Source: Nocardioides caldifontis (GTDB lineage: Bacteria; Actinomycetota; Actinomycetes; Propionibacteriales; Nocardioidaceae). Taken from it: a DNA stretch of 64,000 nucleotides. The stretch is taken from the NCBI RefSeq assembly GCF_008087345.1, contig NZ_VHIB01000015.1:43542-107541 (forward strand). The letters run 5' to 3'. Each line of letters opens with the position of its first letter. Positions within the stretch are counted from its first letter, which is position 1. Positions 34,616 to 43,270 of this stretch are shown piece after piece. The notes under the pieces are model-generated. The model made no database searches. It was not told the DNA's origin and was given only the letters and a program-made list of their open reading frames with translations. Position numbers and translations under genes: made by a program.

Positions 34616-34851
34616 ATGCGACGACATGCGACTGCGGCCTGGACGACGGCAGGGATCCTGGTGATGGCGGGATGGGGGGTGCCGCCAGCTCGGCCGATCC
34701 CCTCCCGGACCTCGACGAGCGTGAGTGCGCACCCGGGTTCGAGAACTACCACCTGCGAGGCAACTACCTGAAGGAGCGCCACGACGAGGGGTACTGCGGC
34801 CAGGACCTGCTGGAACGAGAACGCCGGCCCCGGAGTGACCGGCGGGGCTGA
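34616..34851 (+). pseudogene. Small secreted protein gene, apparently frameshifted in a G6 run
   Basis: From the ATG at 34616 the frame encodes a signal-like MRRHATAAWTTAGILVMAGWG. After the GGGGGG run (34674-34679) the plausible continuation is in the adjacent frame, with AASSADPLPDLDERECAPGF and a second cysteine in EGYCGQDLL before a TGA at 34849-34851. One missing base in the G run explains the switch. Reconstructed, it would be about 78 residues with a signal peptide and two cysteines. The alternative is a 59-residue product from an in-frame ATG at 34672 without a signal peptide. I do not recognise the family. Confidence 0.4.
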
Positions 34852-34858
34852 GCCTCCG

Positions 34859-34876
34859 CGCCACGAGGGGCGGCTC
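34859..34876 (-). repeat. Intergenic repeat R3: single inverted core copy
   Basis: An exact reverse complement of the 18-bp core lies between the small secreted gene and the small membrane protein gene at the end of the flagellar operon. It has no tandem partner. Confidence 0.9.
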
Positions 34877-34884
34877 GACAGGCC

Positions 34885-35169
34885 TCAGCCGACGGCGGTG
34901 GGCGGGTCGTCCCGCAGCTCGGCGGGGCGCACCGGCACCGGCCCGTCCACGGCAGGCAACGACCGCGGCACCTCGGGCTGTGCCGAGCCGGACGTGTCGC
35001 CGATCGAGCCGAGCACCGAGAACCCCACCCACACGACGGCCCAGGCGACCAGGAACCGCACGAGCGCGGTCTCGAGCGCCAGCGTGCCGTCCACGACCGC
35101 CGCGTAGATCGCCGGCGAGCTGACCAGCCCGGCGCCCAGGAGGACGAGTCCGGAGAACGGGTTGCTCAC
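34885..35169 (-). CDS. Small two-helix membrane protein at the end of the flhA operon
   Basis: This 94-residue protein has two helices (MSNPFSGLVLLGAGLVSSPAIYA and LVRFLVAWAVVWVGFSVLG) and a polar Pro-rich tail of about 40 residues. The start overlaps the flhA stop by 4 bp, so it is translated with the export gate. I do not recognise the family. Its position suggests an accessory flagellar role. Confidence 0.7.
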   Translation of the reverse strand: MSNPFSGLVLLGAGLVSSPAIYAAVVDGTLALETALVRFLVAWAVVWVGFSVLGSIGDTSGSAQPEVPRSLPAVDGPVPVRPAELRDDPPTAVG

Positions 35170-37211
35170 AGCGACACCGCCGCGAGGCGACCGGTGACGA
35201 CGCCGACCGAGCGGACCTGCGCGGTGCCGGAGAGCTCACGGTAGGAGACGACCGGGAGCCGGCCCAGCGACGGCTGGACCATGCGGCGCACGGCGGGCCG
35301 CAGCTGCGGGGCGCAGGCGACGACCGGGGTGAGGTTGCGGTTCTCGGCCTCGGCCATCATCCGGGCGAGCTCGGTGAGGACGACCTGGCCGGTCTCCATG
35401 TCGAACGCGACGACGCTGCCCTCCTCGGTCGGGCGCAGCGCCTCGAGCATCCGCTGCTCGAGCTGCGGCTCGAAGCTGATGACGTGCACGGCGCCCTCGT
35501 TGAGGTGCGGCTGGACGATGGCGGCGCCGAGCGTCCCGCGGGCGAACTCCACCAGGGACTCGGGGTCCTTGGTCTCGCGGGCCTTGAGCGACAGCGCCTC
35601 GAAGATCCGGACGAGGTCGCGGATCGGTACCTGCTCGTCCAGCAGCCCCTGCAGCACCCGCTGCACCTCGCCGAGGCTGAGCTGCGCGGTGAGCTCCTCG
35701 ACGACGACGGGGTGGCTGCGCTTGACGACGTCGGTGAGCAGCTTGACGTCCTCGCGGCTGAGCAGCCGGGCCGCGTGGTGGCGGACGACGTCGGCGAGGT
35801 GGGTGGTGACCACGGAGCTGCGGTCGACCACGGTGATCCCGCTGATCTCGGCCTGCGCCCGGAGCTCGGCGGGGATCCACTTGGCGTCGAGCCCGAAGAC
35901 CGGCTCCTTGACCGGCGTACCGGGGAGCATCGAGAGGAACTCGCCGATCGCGAGCACGGTGCCGGGCGGAGCCTCGCCGCGCGCCACCTCGACGCCGAAG
36001 AGCGTGATGGCGTACGTGCGGAGCGGCAGCTCGAGGTTGTCACGGGTCCGCACCGGCGGCATCACGATGCCGATGTCCGAGGCGACCTTCTTGCGCAGCG
36101 CCTTGACCCGGTCGAGAAGGTCACCACCGGTGGCCGGGTCGACGAGGTCGATGAGGTCGGCGGAGAGCTCGAGACCGATCGGGTCGAGCAGCGTGTCCGC
36201 GAGCATGTCCTCCGGCGTCTCCGCCGGCGGGGTCAGCTCGGCCGCGGCGACGGCCTCCGGCGACGGGGTCTCGCCGTCCTCGGTGATCCGCGACGAGGCG
36301 AGCAGGATGGCGCCGCCGACGACGAGGAACGGAAGCTTGGGGAGTCCCGGGATCAGGCAGAGCCCGATGGCGGCGGCGCCGGCGACCCGCAGCGGCAGCT
36401 TGTGCTGGCCGAGCTGGCGGATGATGTCGGAGCCCATGTCGCCCTCGGACACCGAGCGGGTGACGACGAGGCCGGTGGCCACCGAGAGAAGCAGCGCGGG
36501 GATCTGGGAGACCAGCCCGTCACCGACGGTGAGCAGGCTGTAGGTGTGCATCGCGTCGTTGAGGGTCATGCCCTTCTGCGCGACGCCGATCGCGAACCCG
36601 CCGATCAGGTTGATCAGCGTGATGATGATGCCGGCGATCGCGTCGCCCTTGACGAACTTCGTGCCACCGTCCATCGCGCCGTAGAAGTCCGCCTCGGCGG
36701 CGACCTCCTTGCGGCGGCGGCGCGCCTCCTCGTCGTCGATCAAGCCCGCGTTGAGGTCGGCGTCGATCGCCATCTGCTTGCCGGGCATCGCGTCGAGGGT
36801 GAACCGCGCGCCGACCTCGGCGACGCGGCCGGCACCGTTGGTGATGACGACGAACTGGATGATCACCAGGATCAGGAAGACGACGAGCCCGACGACGAGC
36901 GAGCCGCCGACCACGAAGCCACCGAAGGTCTCGATCACCTTGCCGGCGTAGCCGTCGGTCAGGACCAGCCGCGTCGAGCTGATGTTGAGCGCCAGCCGGA
37001 ACAGCGTCAGCACCAGGATGACCGCGGGGAACGCCGCGAAGTCGAGCGGCTTGCTGACGAACATCGCCGTCAGCAGGATCAGCACCGACAGGCTGATGTT
37101 GAACGCGAGCAGCAGGTCGAGCAGCACCGCGGGCAGCGGGACGACCAGCATCACCACGATGAGGACGACGCCGACGGGGACCCCGAGCTGGGTCATCCGC
37201 TTCATGGACAC
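35166..37211 (-). CDS. flhA: Flagellar export gate protein FlhA
   Basis: FlhA forms the nonameric ring of the flagellar type III export gate and couples proton motive force to export. The sequence shows seven to eight N-terminal helices and the FHIPEP signature region (GARFTLDAMPGKQMAIDADL). The cytosolic domain runs from about residue 330. At 681 residues it has the usual length. I chose the GTG at 37211 because GGAAGGA stands 8 bases upstream; an ATG two codons later is an alternative. It is the penultimate gene of the flbD-to-flhA block, and a 139-bp gap separates it from flhB. Confidence 0.95.
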   Translation of the reverse strand: MSMKRMTQLGVPVGVVLIVVMLVVPLPAVLLDLLLAFNISLSVLILLTAMFVSKPLDFAAFPAVILVLTLFRLALNISSTRLVLTDGYAGKVIETFGGFVVGGSLVVGLVVFLILVIIQFVVITNGAGRVAEVGARFTLDAMPGKQMAIDADLNAGLIDDEEARRRRKEVAAEADFYGAMDGGTKFVKGDAIAGIIITLINLIGGFAIGVAQKGMTLNDAMHTYSLLTVGDGLVSQIPALLLSVATGLVVTRSVSEGDMGSDIIRQLGQHKLPLRVAGAAAIGLCLIPGLPKLPFLVVGGAILLASSRITEDGETPSPEAVAAAELTPPAETPEDMLADTLLDPIGLELSADLIDLVDPATGGDLLDRVKALRKKVASDIGIVMPPVRTRDNLELPLRTYAITLFGVEVARGEAPPGTVLAIGEFLSMLPGTPVKEPVFGLDAKWIPAELRAQAEISGITVVDRSSVVTTHLADVVRHHAARLLSREDVKLLTDVVKRSHPVVVEELTAQLSLGEVQRVLQGLLDEQVPIRDLVRIFEALSLKARETKDPESLVEFARGTLGAAIVQPHLNEGAVHVISFEPQLEQRMLEALRPTEEGSVVAFDMETGQVVLTELARMMAEAENRNLTPVVACAPQLRPAVRRMVQPSLGRLPVVSYRELSGTAQVRSVGVVTGRLAAVSL

Positions 37212-37350
37212 GTGGACGGTCCTTCCGGGTACGTGCGAGGCTCGACCGTCCGTGGCGAGGTGAAGGGCACCGTCCTGGTGTCCTGGGAAGTCATCGGCAG
37301 TGGGGTGCCCGACTTGAGGGGTTTCGGCCGGCCGGACGCGCCGGCTCGGG

Positions 37351-38475
37351 TCACGCGGTCGCGCGGCGGCGCCGCCTGACCCGCGGTACGGCGGGCAGCT
37401 CGACGCTCTTGCGGGGCGTGTCGTGCGTGCCGCCGCGCTGGCCGTGCGTACGGCGGCCGATGACGAACGCGAGCACCTGGGCCACCGCGGCGAACAGCTC
37501 TGCCGGGATCTCCTGTCCGACCGTGCAGGAGGTGTAGAGCGCCCGGGCCAGCGGCACGTCGCGGACCAGCGGCACGTCGGCCTCGGCGCCGACCTCCCTG
37601 ATCCGCTGCGCGATCGCGCCGGCCCCCTTGGCGACGACCCGGGGTGCACCCGCGGCCGGGTCGTAGCGGAGCGCCACGGCGACGTGCGTCGGGTTGACCA
37701 GCACGACGTCGGCCTGCGGCACGTCGGCCATCATCCGGTTGCGGGCCGCGGCTAGCTGGCGGGAGCGGATCGCGCTCTTGACCAACGGGTCGCCCTCGCT
37801 GTTCTTGTGCTCCTGCTTGACCTCCTGCTTGGTCATCTTGATCTGCTTGCCGACCTTCCGCCGCTGGAAGGCGTAGTCCGCCCCGGCCATGACCAGCCCG
37901 GCGAGGGCGACGACCCGGAGCAGCGAGGAGATCCGCTCGTGGGCGATCTCCAGCGTCGCCCCCAGCGGGACGAACCCTCCGATGAGCGGCACGACGGCCT
38001 TGATCGCGGAGTAGCAGAGCAGGGCGACGACGGAGGCCTTGACGAGCGTCTTGGTGCCCTCCCACAGCGCCTGCGGGCCGAAGATCCGCTTGGCTCCCTG
38101 GATCAGGTTGAGCTTCGACCACTTCGGCTTGACGGCCTTGGACGCGATGTAGAAGCCGCCCTGGGCCAGCGACGCCGCGACGCCGACGACCATGATCACG
38201 CTGCCGAGCACGACGGTCACCAGGGCGGCGTGGGTCAACCCCTGGCCGAGCACCTCGATCGCGGCGGCGGGGGTGGGGTTCTGGGCGGCCCGCAGGGCAC
38301 CGCCCATGAACTCCTGCAGCGACGTCAGCTCACGGCTCGCGGCGAGGTCCAGGAGCAGCGCGAAGATGAGCATCGTCGACCACCCGCCCAGCTCCTGGGT
38401 GCGGGGGACCTGCCCTTCCTTGCGGGAGTCCTTCTTCTTCTTGGCTGTCGGAGCCTCTGTCTTCTCCTCGCTCAC
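37351..38475 (-). CDS. flhB: Flagellar export switch protein FlhB
   Basis: FlhB sets the substrate-specificity switch from rod/hook to filament export. This 374-residue protein has the Lys-rich cytosolic N-terminus (EAPTAKKKKDSRKEGQVPRT), four helices and the autocleavage motif NPTH at 261-264 in VLVNPTHVAVALRYDP. The C-terminal tail is basic and variable. The start follows the fliR stop directly, so the genes are co-translated. Confidence 0.95.
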   Translation of the reverse strand: MSEEKTEAPTAKKKKDSRKEGQVPRTQELGGWSTMLIFALLLDLAASRELTSLQEFMGGALRAAQNPTPAAAIEVLGQGLTHAALVTVVLGSVIMVVGVAASLAQGGFYIASKAVKPKWSKLNLIQGAKRIFGPQALWEGTKTLVKASVVALLCYSAIKAVVPLIGGFVPLGATLEIAHERISSLLRVVALAGLVMAGADYAFQRRKVGKQIKMTKQEVKQEHKNSEGDPLVKSAIRSRQLAAARNRMMADVPQADVVLVNPTHVAVALRYDPAAGAPRVVAKGAGAIAQRIREVGAEADVPLVRDVPLARALYTSCTVGQEIPAELFAAVAQVLAFVIGRRTHGQRGGTHDTPRKSVELPAVPRVRRRRRATA

Positions 38476-39246
38476 CTAGCCACCTCCCCCAGCGATCGCC
38501 GCCGCGGACTGGTTGACCAGGTCCACGAGCCGCTCGGTGGCCTCGGGAAGAACCGGGAAGGAGAGGCCGACCAGCAGCAGCGTGAGGCCGATCTTGGCCG
38601 GGAACATGACGTTGAGCGCGTTGAGCTGCGGGGCGACCTTGGTCAGCAGCGCGAGCCCCATGTCGGCGATGAAGAGCACCGCGATCATCGGCAGCGCGAT
38701 CTGGAGGGCGGTCATGAAGAACTTCGTGAACGCCGTGATCAGCATCTCCGGACCGAGGTCCAGCGACGGGCTCCCGCCGAGGGGCAGCAGCTCGAAGGTC
38801 TTCAGCAGCCCGCCGATGACGAGCAGGTGGCCGCCGGTCGCGAAGAGCAGCATCGTGGCGAGCATCGAGTGGAACTTGCCGAAGACGGTGTTCATCTGCA
38901 TGGCCAGCGGGTCGAACGCCTGGGCCATGGCGAAGCCGCCGAAGACGTCGATCAGCGACCCGGCCGCTGCGATGGCCGCGAGCAGCAGCATCGCCACGAA
39001 TCCGAGCGCCAGCCCGATCGCCACCTGGGTGACCGCGGAGGTGATCAGCTCGACGGTCCCGGTCGGTACGCCGGCCTCGAGCACGGACGGCGCGATCGCG
39101 AACGAGAGCCCGACGGACAGCACGACCTTCGCCATCACCGGGATGGTCCGGCCGGCGAACGGCGGGACCACCACCAGCCAGGCCACGATGCGCAGCGAGG
39201 CGAGGAGGTAGCCGATGGCCGGCTCCGCCGCGATCGAGATGGTCAC
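38476..39246 (-). CDS. fliR: Flagellar export gate protein FliR
   Basis: The 256-residue integral membrane protein has six hydrophobic segments and the FliR signature SLIDVFGGFAMAQAFDP. It assembles with FliP and FliQ into the export gate helical assembly. The length is normal. It stands 25 bp downstream of fliQ and directly precedes flhB. Confidence 0.93.
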   Translation of the reverse strand: MTISIAAEPAIGYLLASLRIVAWLVVVPPFAGRTIPVMAKVVLSVGLSFAIAPSVLEAGVPTGTVELITSAVTQVAIGLALGFVAMLLLAAIAAAGSLIDVFGGFAMAQAFDPLAMQMNTVFGKFHSMLATMLLFATGGHLLVIGGLLKTFELLPLGGSPSLDLGPEMLITAFTKFFMTALQIALPMIAVLFIADMGLALLTKVAPQLNALNVMFPAKIGLTLLLVGLSFPVLPEATERLVDLVNQSAAAIAGGGG

Positions 39247-39270
39247 AGGGCTGCCCGGGGGTCCGAAGGG

Positions 39271-39540
39271 TCAGGAGAGGAGGGACGGCACGCGGTCGAA
39301 GAGGTCGACCGTGAAGTCCATGAGGGTGTGCAGCATCCAGTTGCCCGACACGATCAGGGCCACGCCGACACCGATCACCTTGGGGACGAAGGAGAGCGTG
39401 AACTCCTGGATCTGCGTCATCGCCTGGAACAGCGAGATGGCGAACCCGATCACGAGCGAGGTGACGAGGATCGGCGCCGACAGCTGCAGCGCGACGAACA
39501 TCGTCTGTCGAGCGATGTCGAGGATGGCGGAGTCGGTCAT
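39271..39540 (-). CDS. fliQ: Flagellar export gate protein FliQ
   Basis: The 89-residue protein has two helices with FVALQLSAPILVTSLVIGF and the highly conserved LFQAMTQIQEFTLSFVPK loop of FliQ. It lies between fliP (6 bp) and fliR in the standard order. Confidence 0.95.
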   Translation of the reverse strand: MTDSAILDIARQTMFVALQLSAPILVTSLVIGFAISLFQAMTQIQEFTLSFVPKVIGVGVALIVSGNWMLHTLMDFTVDLFDRVPSLLS

Positions 39541-39546
39541 GTCGGC

Positions 39547-40395
39547 CTACCCGTAGCTCGAGACGAGGGATCTGATGACGAGCGCCCAGCCGTCCACCAT
39601 GACGAACAGCAGCAGCTTGAAGGGCAGCGAGACCATGACCGGCGGCATCATCATCATGCCCAGCGCCATCAGCGCGCCGCTGACGACGACGTCGATGATC
39701 AGGAACGGCACGAAGATGATGAAGCCGATGATGAACGCCTGCTTCAGCTCGGTCAGGATGAAGGCCGGCACCAGCGTGGTCATCGAGACGTCGGCACGGG
39801 TCTCCGGGAGCTCGCGGTCCGCGACGTTGGTCAGCAGCTCGAGCTCGCCGTCGTCGGTGTTGTCGAGCATGAACTCCTTGAGGGGCTCGATGCCGTCGTC
39901 GAAGGCGACGCTCGCCTTCTTGTCACCGTTGAGATAAGGCTGGACGCCCGCGTCGTTGATCTGGCCGAGGACCGGCGCCATCACGAAGAGGCTCAGGAAC
40001 AGCGCGAGCCCGGCGAGCACCTGGTTCGGCGGCGTCTGCTGGAGCCCCAGCGCGTTGCGGGTGAGCCCGAGGACCACCAGGATCTTGGTGAAGCTGGTGC
40101 AGGTCAGCAGGACCGCCGGCGCGAGCGAGAGCAGCGTCAGCCCGAGGATCGTGACGACCGGGGTGCTCGGCTTGTCGGTGAGCCCCTCGAGCTCGACCGT
40201 CACGGTGTCCGGGCTGCTGGGCCCTTCGGGGCCCTCCGGGCCGGGGGTGTCGGCGGCGAACGCCACCTGCTCCAGGGGAGCCGCCTCGGCCGGCGCGCTG
40301 AGGAGCGCGCCGAGCACGAGCCAGCCCGCCACCGCGAGGAGCGCGGTGAGGAGCAGCGCCGGTCCGCGTCGCAGCGGACGGTGGCTGAGGGTCAC
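39547..40395 (-). CDS. fliP: Flagellar export gate protein FliP
   Basis: The 282-residue protein has a cleavable-type signal peptide (LLLTALLAVAGWLVLGALLS) and a polar linker of about 35 residues. The FliP core follows: LTLLSLAPAVLLTCTSFTKILVVLGLTRNALG, TPPNQVLAGLALFLS, and the C-terminal IIFVPFLIIDVVVSGALMALGMMMMPPV. FliP forms the pentameric core of the export gate. The start overlaps fliO by 4 bp. Confidence 0.95.
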   Translation of the reverse strand: MTLSHRPLRRGPALLLTALLAVAGWLVLGALLSAPAEAAPLEQVAFAADTPGPEGPEGPSSPDTVTVELEGLTDKPSTPVVTILGLTLLSLAPAVLLTCTSFTKILVVLGLTRNALGLQQTPPNQVLAGLALFLSLFVMAPVLGQINDAGVQPYLNGDKKASVAFDDGIEPLKEFMLDNTDDGELELLTNVADRELPETRADVSMTTLVPAFILTELKQAFIIGFIIFVPFLIIDVVVSGALMALGMMMMPPVMVSLPFKLLLFVMVDGWALVIRSLVSSYG

Positions 40396-40949
40396 GAAAG
40401 ATCCATCCCGCGGCCCGTCGCCGCGGCGAGGGCCTGCTTCCAGGTCTGGGCAGAGAGGAGCGAGCCGGCCAGCGGCCCGTCGGTGACAGGAACCGGACGG
40501 GGAGCGGCGGCCTGCTTCCGGCGTACCTTCGCCTTGCGCTGCACCGGCGCGTCCTCGACGGACGCCGCGAGCGCGGCTGCGGGCGCGAAGGTGGCCGGCT
40601 CGAAGGTCCGAGCGGCGACGGGGGCCGGGGCAGCGGCCGGGGCGGCGACCACCGGCGCGGCGAGCTGGTCGAGCTCGGACTCCAGGGTCGGGTCCATGAC
40701 CTCGAGCTCCTCGGGGTCCAGCTCGGTGAGGAGCTGCACCTGCTGCTCGGTGGTGCCGAGGACCAGCACCCGCGACCCGACGGTTACGACCGCGACCGAC
40801 GAGCTGCGCGACAGCGGCTGGCGGTGCAGCACCTTGATCGGTGCGTTCGCGCCGCCCTTGAACCGCTTCGCGCTGAACCGCGCGATCAGCAGGAGCATCC
40901 CGATGACGACGGCCAGCGAGAAGACCAGTCGTACGACGAGCTCGACCAT
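40392..40949 (-). CDS. fliO: Flagellar biosynthesis protein FliO
   Basis: The protein is 185 residues with one N-terminal helix (LVFSLAVVIGMLLLIARF) and the FliO-like beta segment IKVLHRQPLSRSSSVAVVTVGSRVLVLGTTEQQVQLL. The second half is Ala/Pro-rich and probably disordered. FliO helps FliP assemble and is poorly conserved, so position between fliN and fliP supports the call. Confidence 0.85.
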   Translation of the reverse strand: MVELVVRLVFSLAVVIGMLLLIARFSAKRFKGGANAPIKVLHRQPLSRSSSVAVVTVGSRVLVLGTTEQQVQLLTELDPEELEVMDPTLESELDQLAAPVVAAPAAAPAPVAARTFEPATFAPAAALAASVEDAPVQRKAKVRRKQAAAPRPVPVTDGPLAGSLLSAQTWKQALAAATGRGMDLS

Positions 40950-40960
40950 GGGGGTTCCTG

Positions 40961-41791
40961 TCAGGCTGCGGAGGCGTCGTCGACGATCTCGGTGACGCGG
41001 AGACCGAAGTCCTCGTCGACCACGACGACCTCGCCCCGGGCGATGAGCCGGCCGTTGACCAGCAGGTCGGCCGGGCTGCCGGCGGCGCGGTCGAGCTCGA
41101 GGACGGTGCCCGGCGTCAGCGCGAGCAGGTCGCGGACGCTCATCCGGGTCCGGCCGAGCTCGACGGTGACGTCCATGATCACGCCGTGGAGCATCTCGAG
41201 CCCGCGGCTGACCACGGGGGAGCCCATCGGCGCGCTCGGGGCGCCCTGGCCGTTGGCGAAGTTCGGGGCGCCGCCGAAGGCGGGGACCGGGGCGTCCGGC
41301 GCGGCCACCGGCTCCGGCTGGCTCGCCTGGGCCGCGAGGGCGCCGAGCGACTCGTCGAGGACGAGCAGCGCGGCCGCGGCACCGGCGCCGACCAGCGGCA
41401 CGACGGTGAACGGGAAGCCGAGGTCGTTGATCACCAGGTCGACCGGCACGGAGCGCGCGGCGCCGACGTGGCCGCCGAGGGCCTTCGCGGCGGCGTCGAG
41501 CGCGGGTTGTGCTGCCGCGGCCAGGTCGAGCGAGCCCAGCGGGCTCGACTCCAGCGCGGTGACCAGCTCGGGGCCGACCAGCACCGCGACGGCGCCGGGG
41601 ATCGTGCCGCCGAAGTCGGCCATCGCCGCGCCGGCGAACCCGGCGGTGGAGCCCAGGTCACCCGGCTTGGGGGTGGCCGGCGTGAGCGCGGCGGGGGAGG
41701 GCAGCACCCCGGCCACGGCGCTCGCGGCGGTCAGGAGCGACTCGGTCGCGTCCTGGGCGACCGGCGAGAGCGGCTCGGGCAGGATGGTCAT
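40961..41791 (-). CDS. fliN: Flagellar switch protein FliN (long form with an N-terminal CheC-like region)
   Basis: At 276 residues this is about twice the length of enterobacterial FliN. The C-terminal 80 residues are a clear SpoA domain (LGRTRMSVRDLLALTPGTVLELD, then LIARGEVVVVDEDFGLRVTEIV). The first 160 residues have alternating strands and helices (VAVLVGPELVTALESS, then DLAAAAQPALDAAAKALGG), resembling a degenerate CheC/FliY domain without an obvious phosphatase motif. It forms the base of the C-ring with FliM and FliG. The start overlaps the fliM stop. Confidence 0.85.
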   Translation of the reverse strand: MTILPEPLSPVAQDATESLLTAASAVAGVLPSPAALTPATPKPGDLGSTAGFAGAAMADFGGTIPGAVAVLVGPELVTALESSPLGSLDLAAAAQPALDAAAKALGGHVGAARSVPVDLVINDLGFPFTVVPLVGAGAAAALLVLDESLGALAAQASQPEPVAAPDAPVPAFGGAPNFANGQGAPSAPMGSPVVSRGLEMLHGVIMDVTVELGRTRMSVRDLLALTPGTVLELDRAAGSPADLLVNGRLIARGEVVVVDEDFGLRVTEIVDDASAA

Positions 41792-42732
41792 GGAAGCTCC
41801 TTCTGCGGGGTGGCGACGATCTGGGCGGCGAGGCGTTTGCCGTGGGCACCCGGCATGGCGTGGGCGAAGACCTCGTCGTCGACGGTGACGTCGAGCGGCG
41901 CGGCGGCGGGGTGGGACAGGCGCAGCACGTCGCCCACGGCGAGGCGGCCGATGCGCTCGGGCGCCATCGGGGTGCGGCGCAGGACGACCTTGACCTCGAC
42001 GGGCACGTCGCGGAACTGCTCCTGGAGCAGCTCGGCGGCCATGGCGCGCTTGGCGCGCTCGCGGTCGGAGGCGGGGACGGGGGCCGAGGCCTTGACCAGG
42101 TGCGGGTGGAGGCCGGAGAACGGCAGGCAGAGGGTCAGCTGGTGGGCGCCGTCGTCGACCCGGAGGTCGAAGGTGGCCACGACCATGATGTCGGCGGAGC
42201 CGGCGGCCTGGGCGAACTGCGGGCTGTACTCCACGCCGGTCACCAGCGGCTCGATGGAGACGACCTCCTCGAGCGAGTAGCGCAGCTCGCGCAGCAGCCG
42301 CTCGACCAGGCCGCGGGCGACCACGGACTCGATCTCGGTGAGGGGCCGCTCGGGCTGCGACGGACCGCCGGGGCCGCCGAGCATGTGGTCGATGCACTCC
42401 ATCGTGGCCCGGATCGGGACCTCGAGGATGCCGGAGCCGCTGATCGGCTCGGCCGAGAAGAGCGTCATGTACGTCGAGCTGCCGAGCGACTGGACGTACT
42501 CGCCGTACGACCGCTGCTCGACGCGGGCGAGGGTCAGCGAGCTGACCGTGCGCAGCGAGGAGGTGAACACCGTCGTCGCCTGGCGTGCGAAGCCGTCCAG
42601 CGCGATCTGGAGCGTCCGCGAGTGCTCGCGCGACAGCTGGATCGGTCGCCGGAAGTCGTACGGCACGGGTGCCGCCTGGGCACGCCTGCGCGTGCGAGGG
42701 CCTTCCATGAGGCCGCGTCCGAGTCCCGTCAC
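41788..42732 (-). CDS. fliM: Flagellar switch protein FliM (without the CheY-binding peptide)
   Basis: The 314-residue protein has the FliM core: YDFRRPIQLSREHSRTLQIA, the GGPGG-containing middle-domain loop and a C-terminal SpoA domain (RIGRLAVGDVLRLSHPAAAPL). The N-terminus reads MTGLGRGLMEGPRTRRRAQA, with no EIDALL-like peptide, which in enteric FliM captures phospho-CheY. Either the motor is not steered that way or another site is used. It lies 91 bp downstream of fliL. Confidence 0.9.
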   Translation of the reverse strand: MTGLGRGLMEGPRTRRRAQAAPVPYDFRRPIQLSREHSRTLQIALDGFARQATTVFTSSLRTVSSLTLARVEQRSYGEYVQSLGSSTYMTLFSAEPISGSGILEVPIRATMECIDHMLGGPGGPSQPERPLTEIESVVARGLVERLLRELRYSLEEVVSIEPLVTGVEYSPQFAQAAGSADIMVVATFDLRVDDGAHQLTLCLPFSGLHPHLVKASAPVPASDRERAKRAMAAELLQEQFRDVPVEVKVVLRRTPMAPERIGRLAVGDVLRLSHPAAAPLDVTVDDEVFAHAMPGAHGKRLAAQIVATPQKELP

Positions 42733-42823
42733 GTAGCCAGGTATCGGCCACGCGACGGGACCCTTGAGGGAAACGCCTTTACTTTCTTCCCAGCCGGTCC
42801 CAGGTCGGCTGGAGGGCGCTCCG

Positions 42824-43270
42824 CTACTGCGTCACGAAGTCGGTGAAGTACACCCCCATCACGTCTCCGTGGTACGCGTGCTCGAGCTCCTTCTCGAGCT
42901 CGTGCTTGAGCTTCTCGCGGGACTCAGCCCGGGTCAGCTCGGACATCTCCCGGCCGCTGAACAGGTCGATCGTGGCGTCCAGGGCGGCGGAGCCGTCCGC
43001 CTCATGGGCGGAGGCGGTCAGCTGGAGGGCGATCCCGATCTTCAGGTAGTGCCCACCGGCCAGGTTGACCTGGATCGGCTCCATCGTCACGACCTCGCCG
43101 GGCTCCGGCTCGACCGGGCCGGGGGCGGGCTTGAGGAAGAACCAGTAGGCGCCCCCGCCGATGGCCAGCAGGGCCACCAGCATGATGATCAGCTTCTTCT
43201 TCCCGCCCTTTTCGGGGGCGGCGGCCTCGGCGGCCGCGGCGGCCGGCGCCGCCATCGTCGACAGGCTCAT
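42824..43270 (-). CDS. fliL: Flagellar basal body-associated protein FliL
   Basis: The 148-residue single-pass protein has an Ala-rich cytosolic N-terminus, one helix (KLIIMLVALLAIGGGAYWFFL) and a periplasm-side domain (ESREKLKHELEKELEHAYHG, VMGVYFTDFVTQ) that ends as FliL proteins do. FliL surrounds the stator. It abuts motB by 1 bp. Confidence 0.9.
   Translation of the reverse strand: MSLSTMAAPAAAAAEAAAPEKGGKKKLIIMLVALLAIGGGAYWFFLKPAPGPVEPEPGEVVTMEPIQVNLAGGHYLKIGIALQLTASAHEADGSAALDATIDLFSGREMSELTRAESREKLKHELEKELEHAYHGDVMGVYFTDFVTQ

Noticed and set aside
37807..40995. A 1062-codon frame on the plus strand across flhB-fliO
   Set aside because: It is antisense to six well-recognised flagellar genes and its product is a low-complexity Arg/Glu/His/Asp sequence with no domain.
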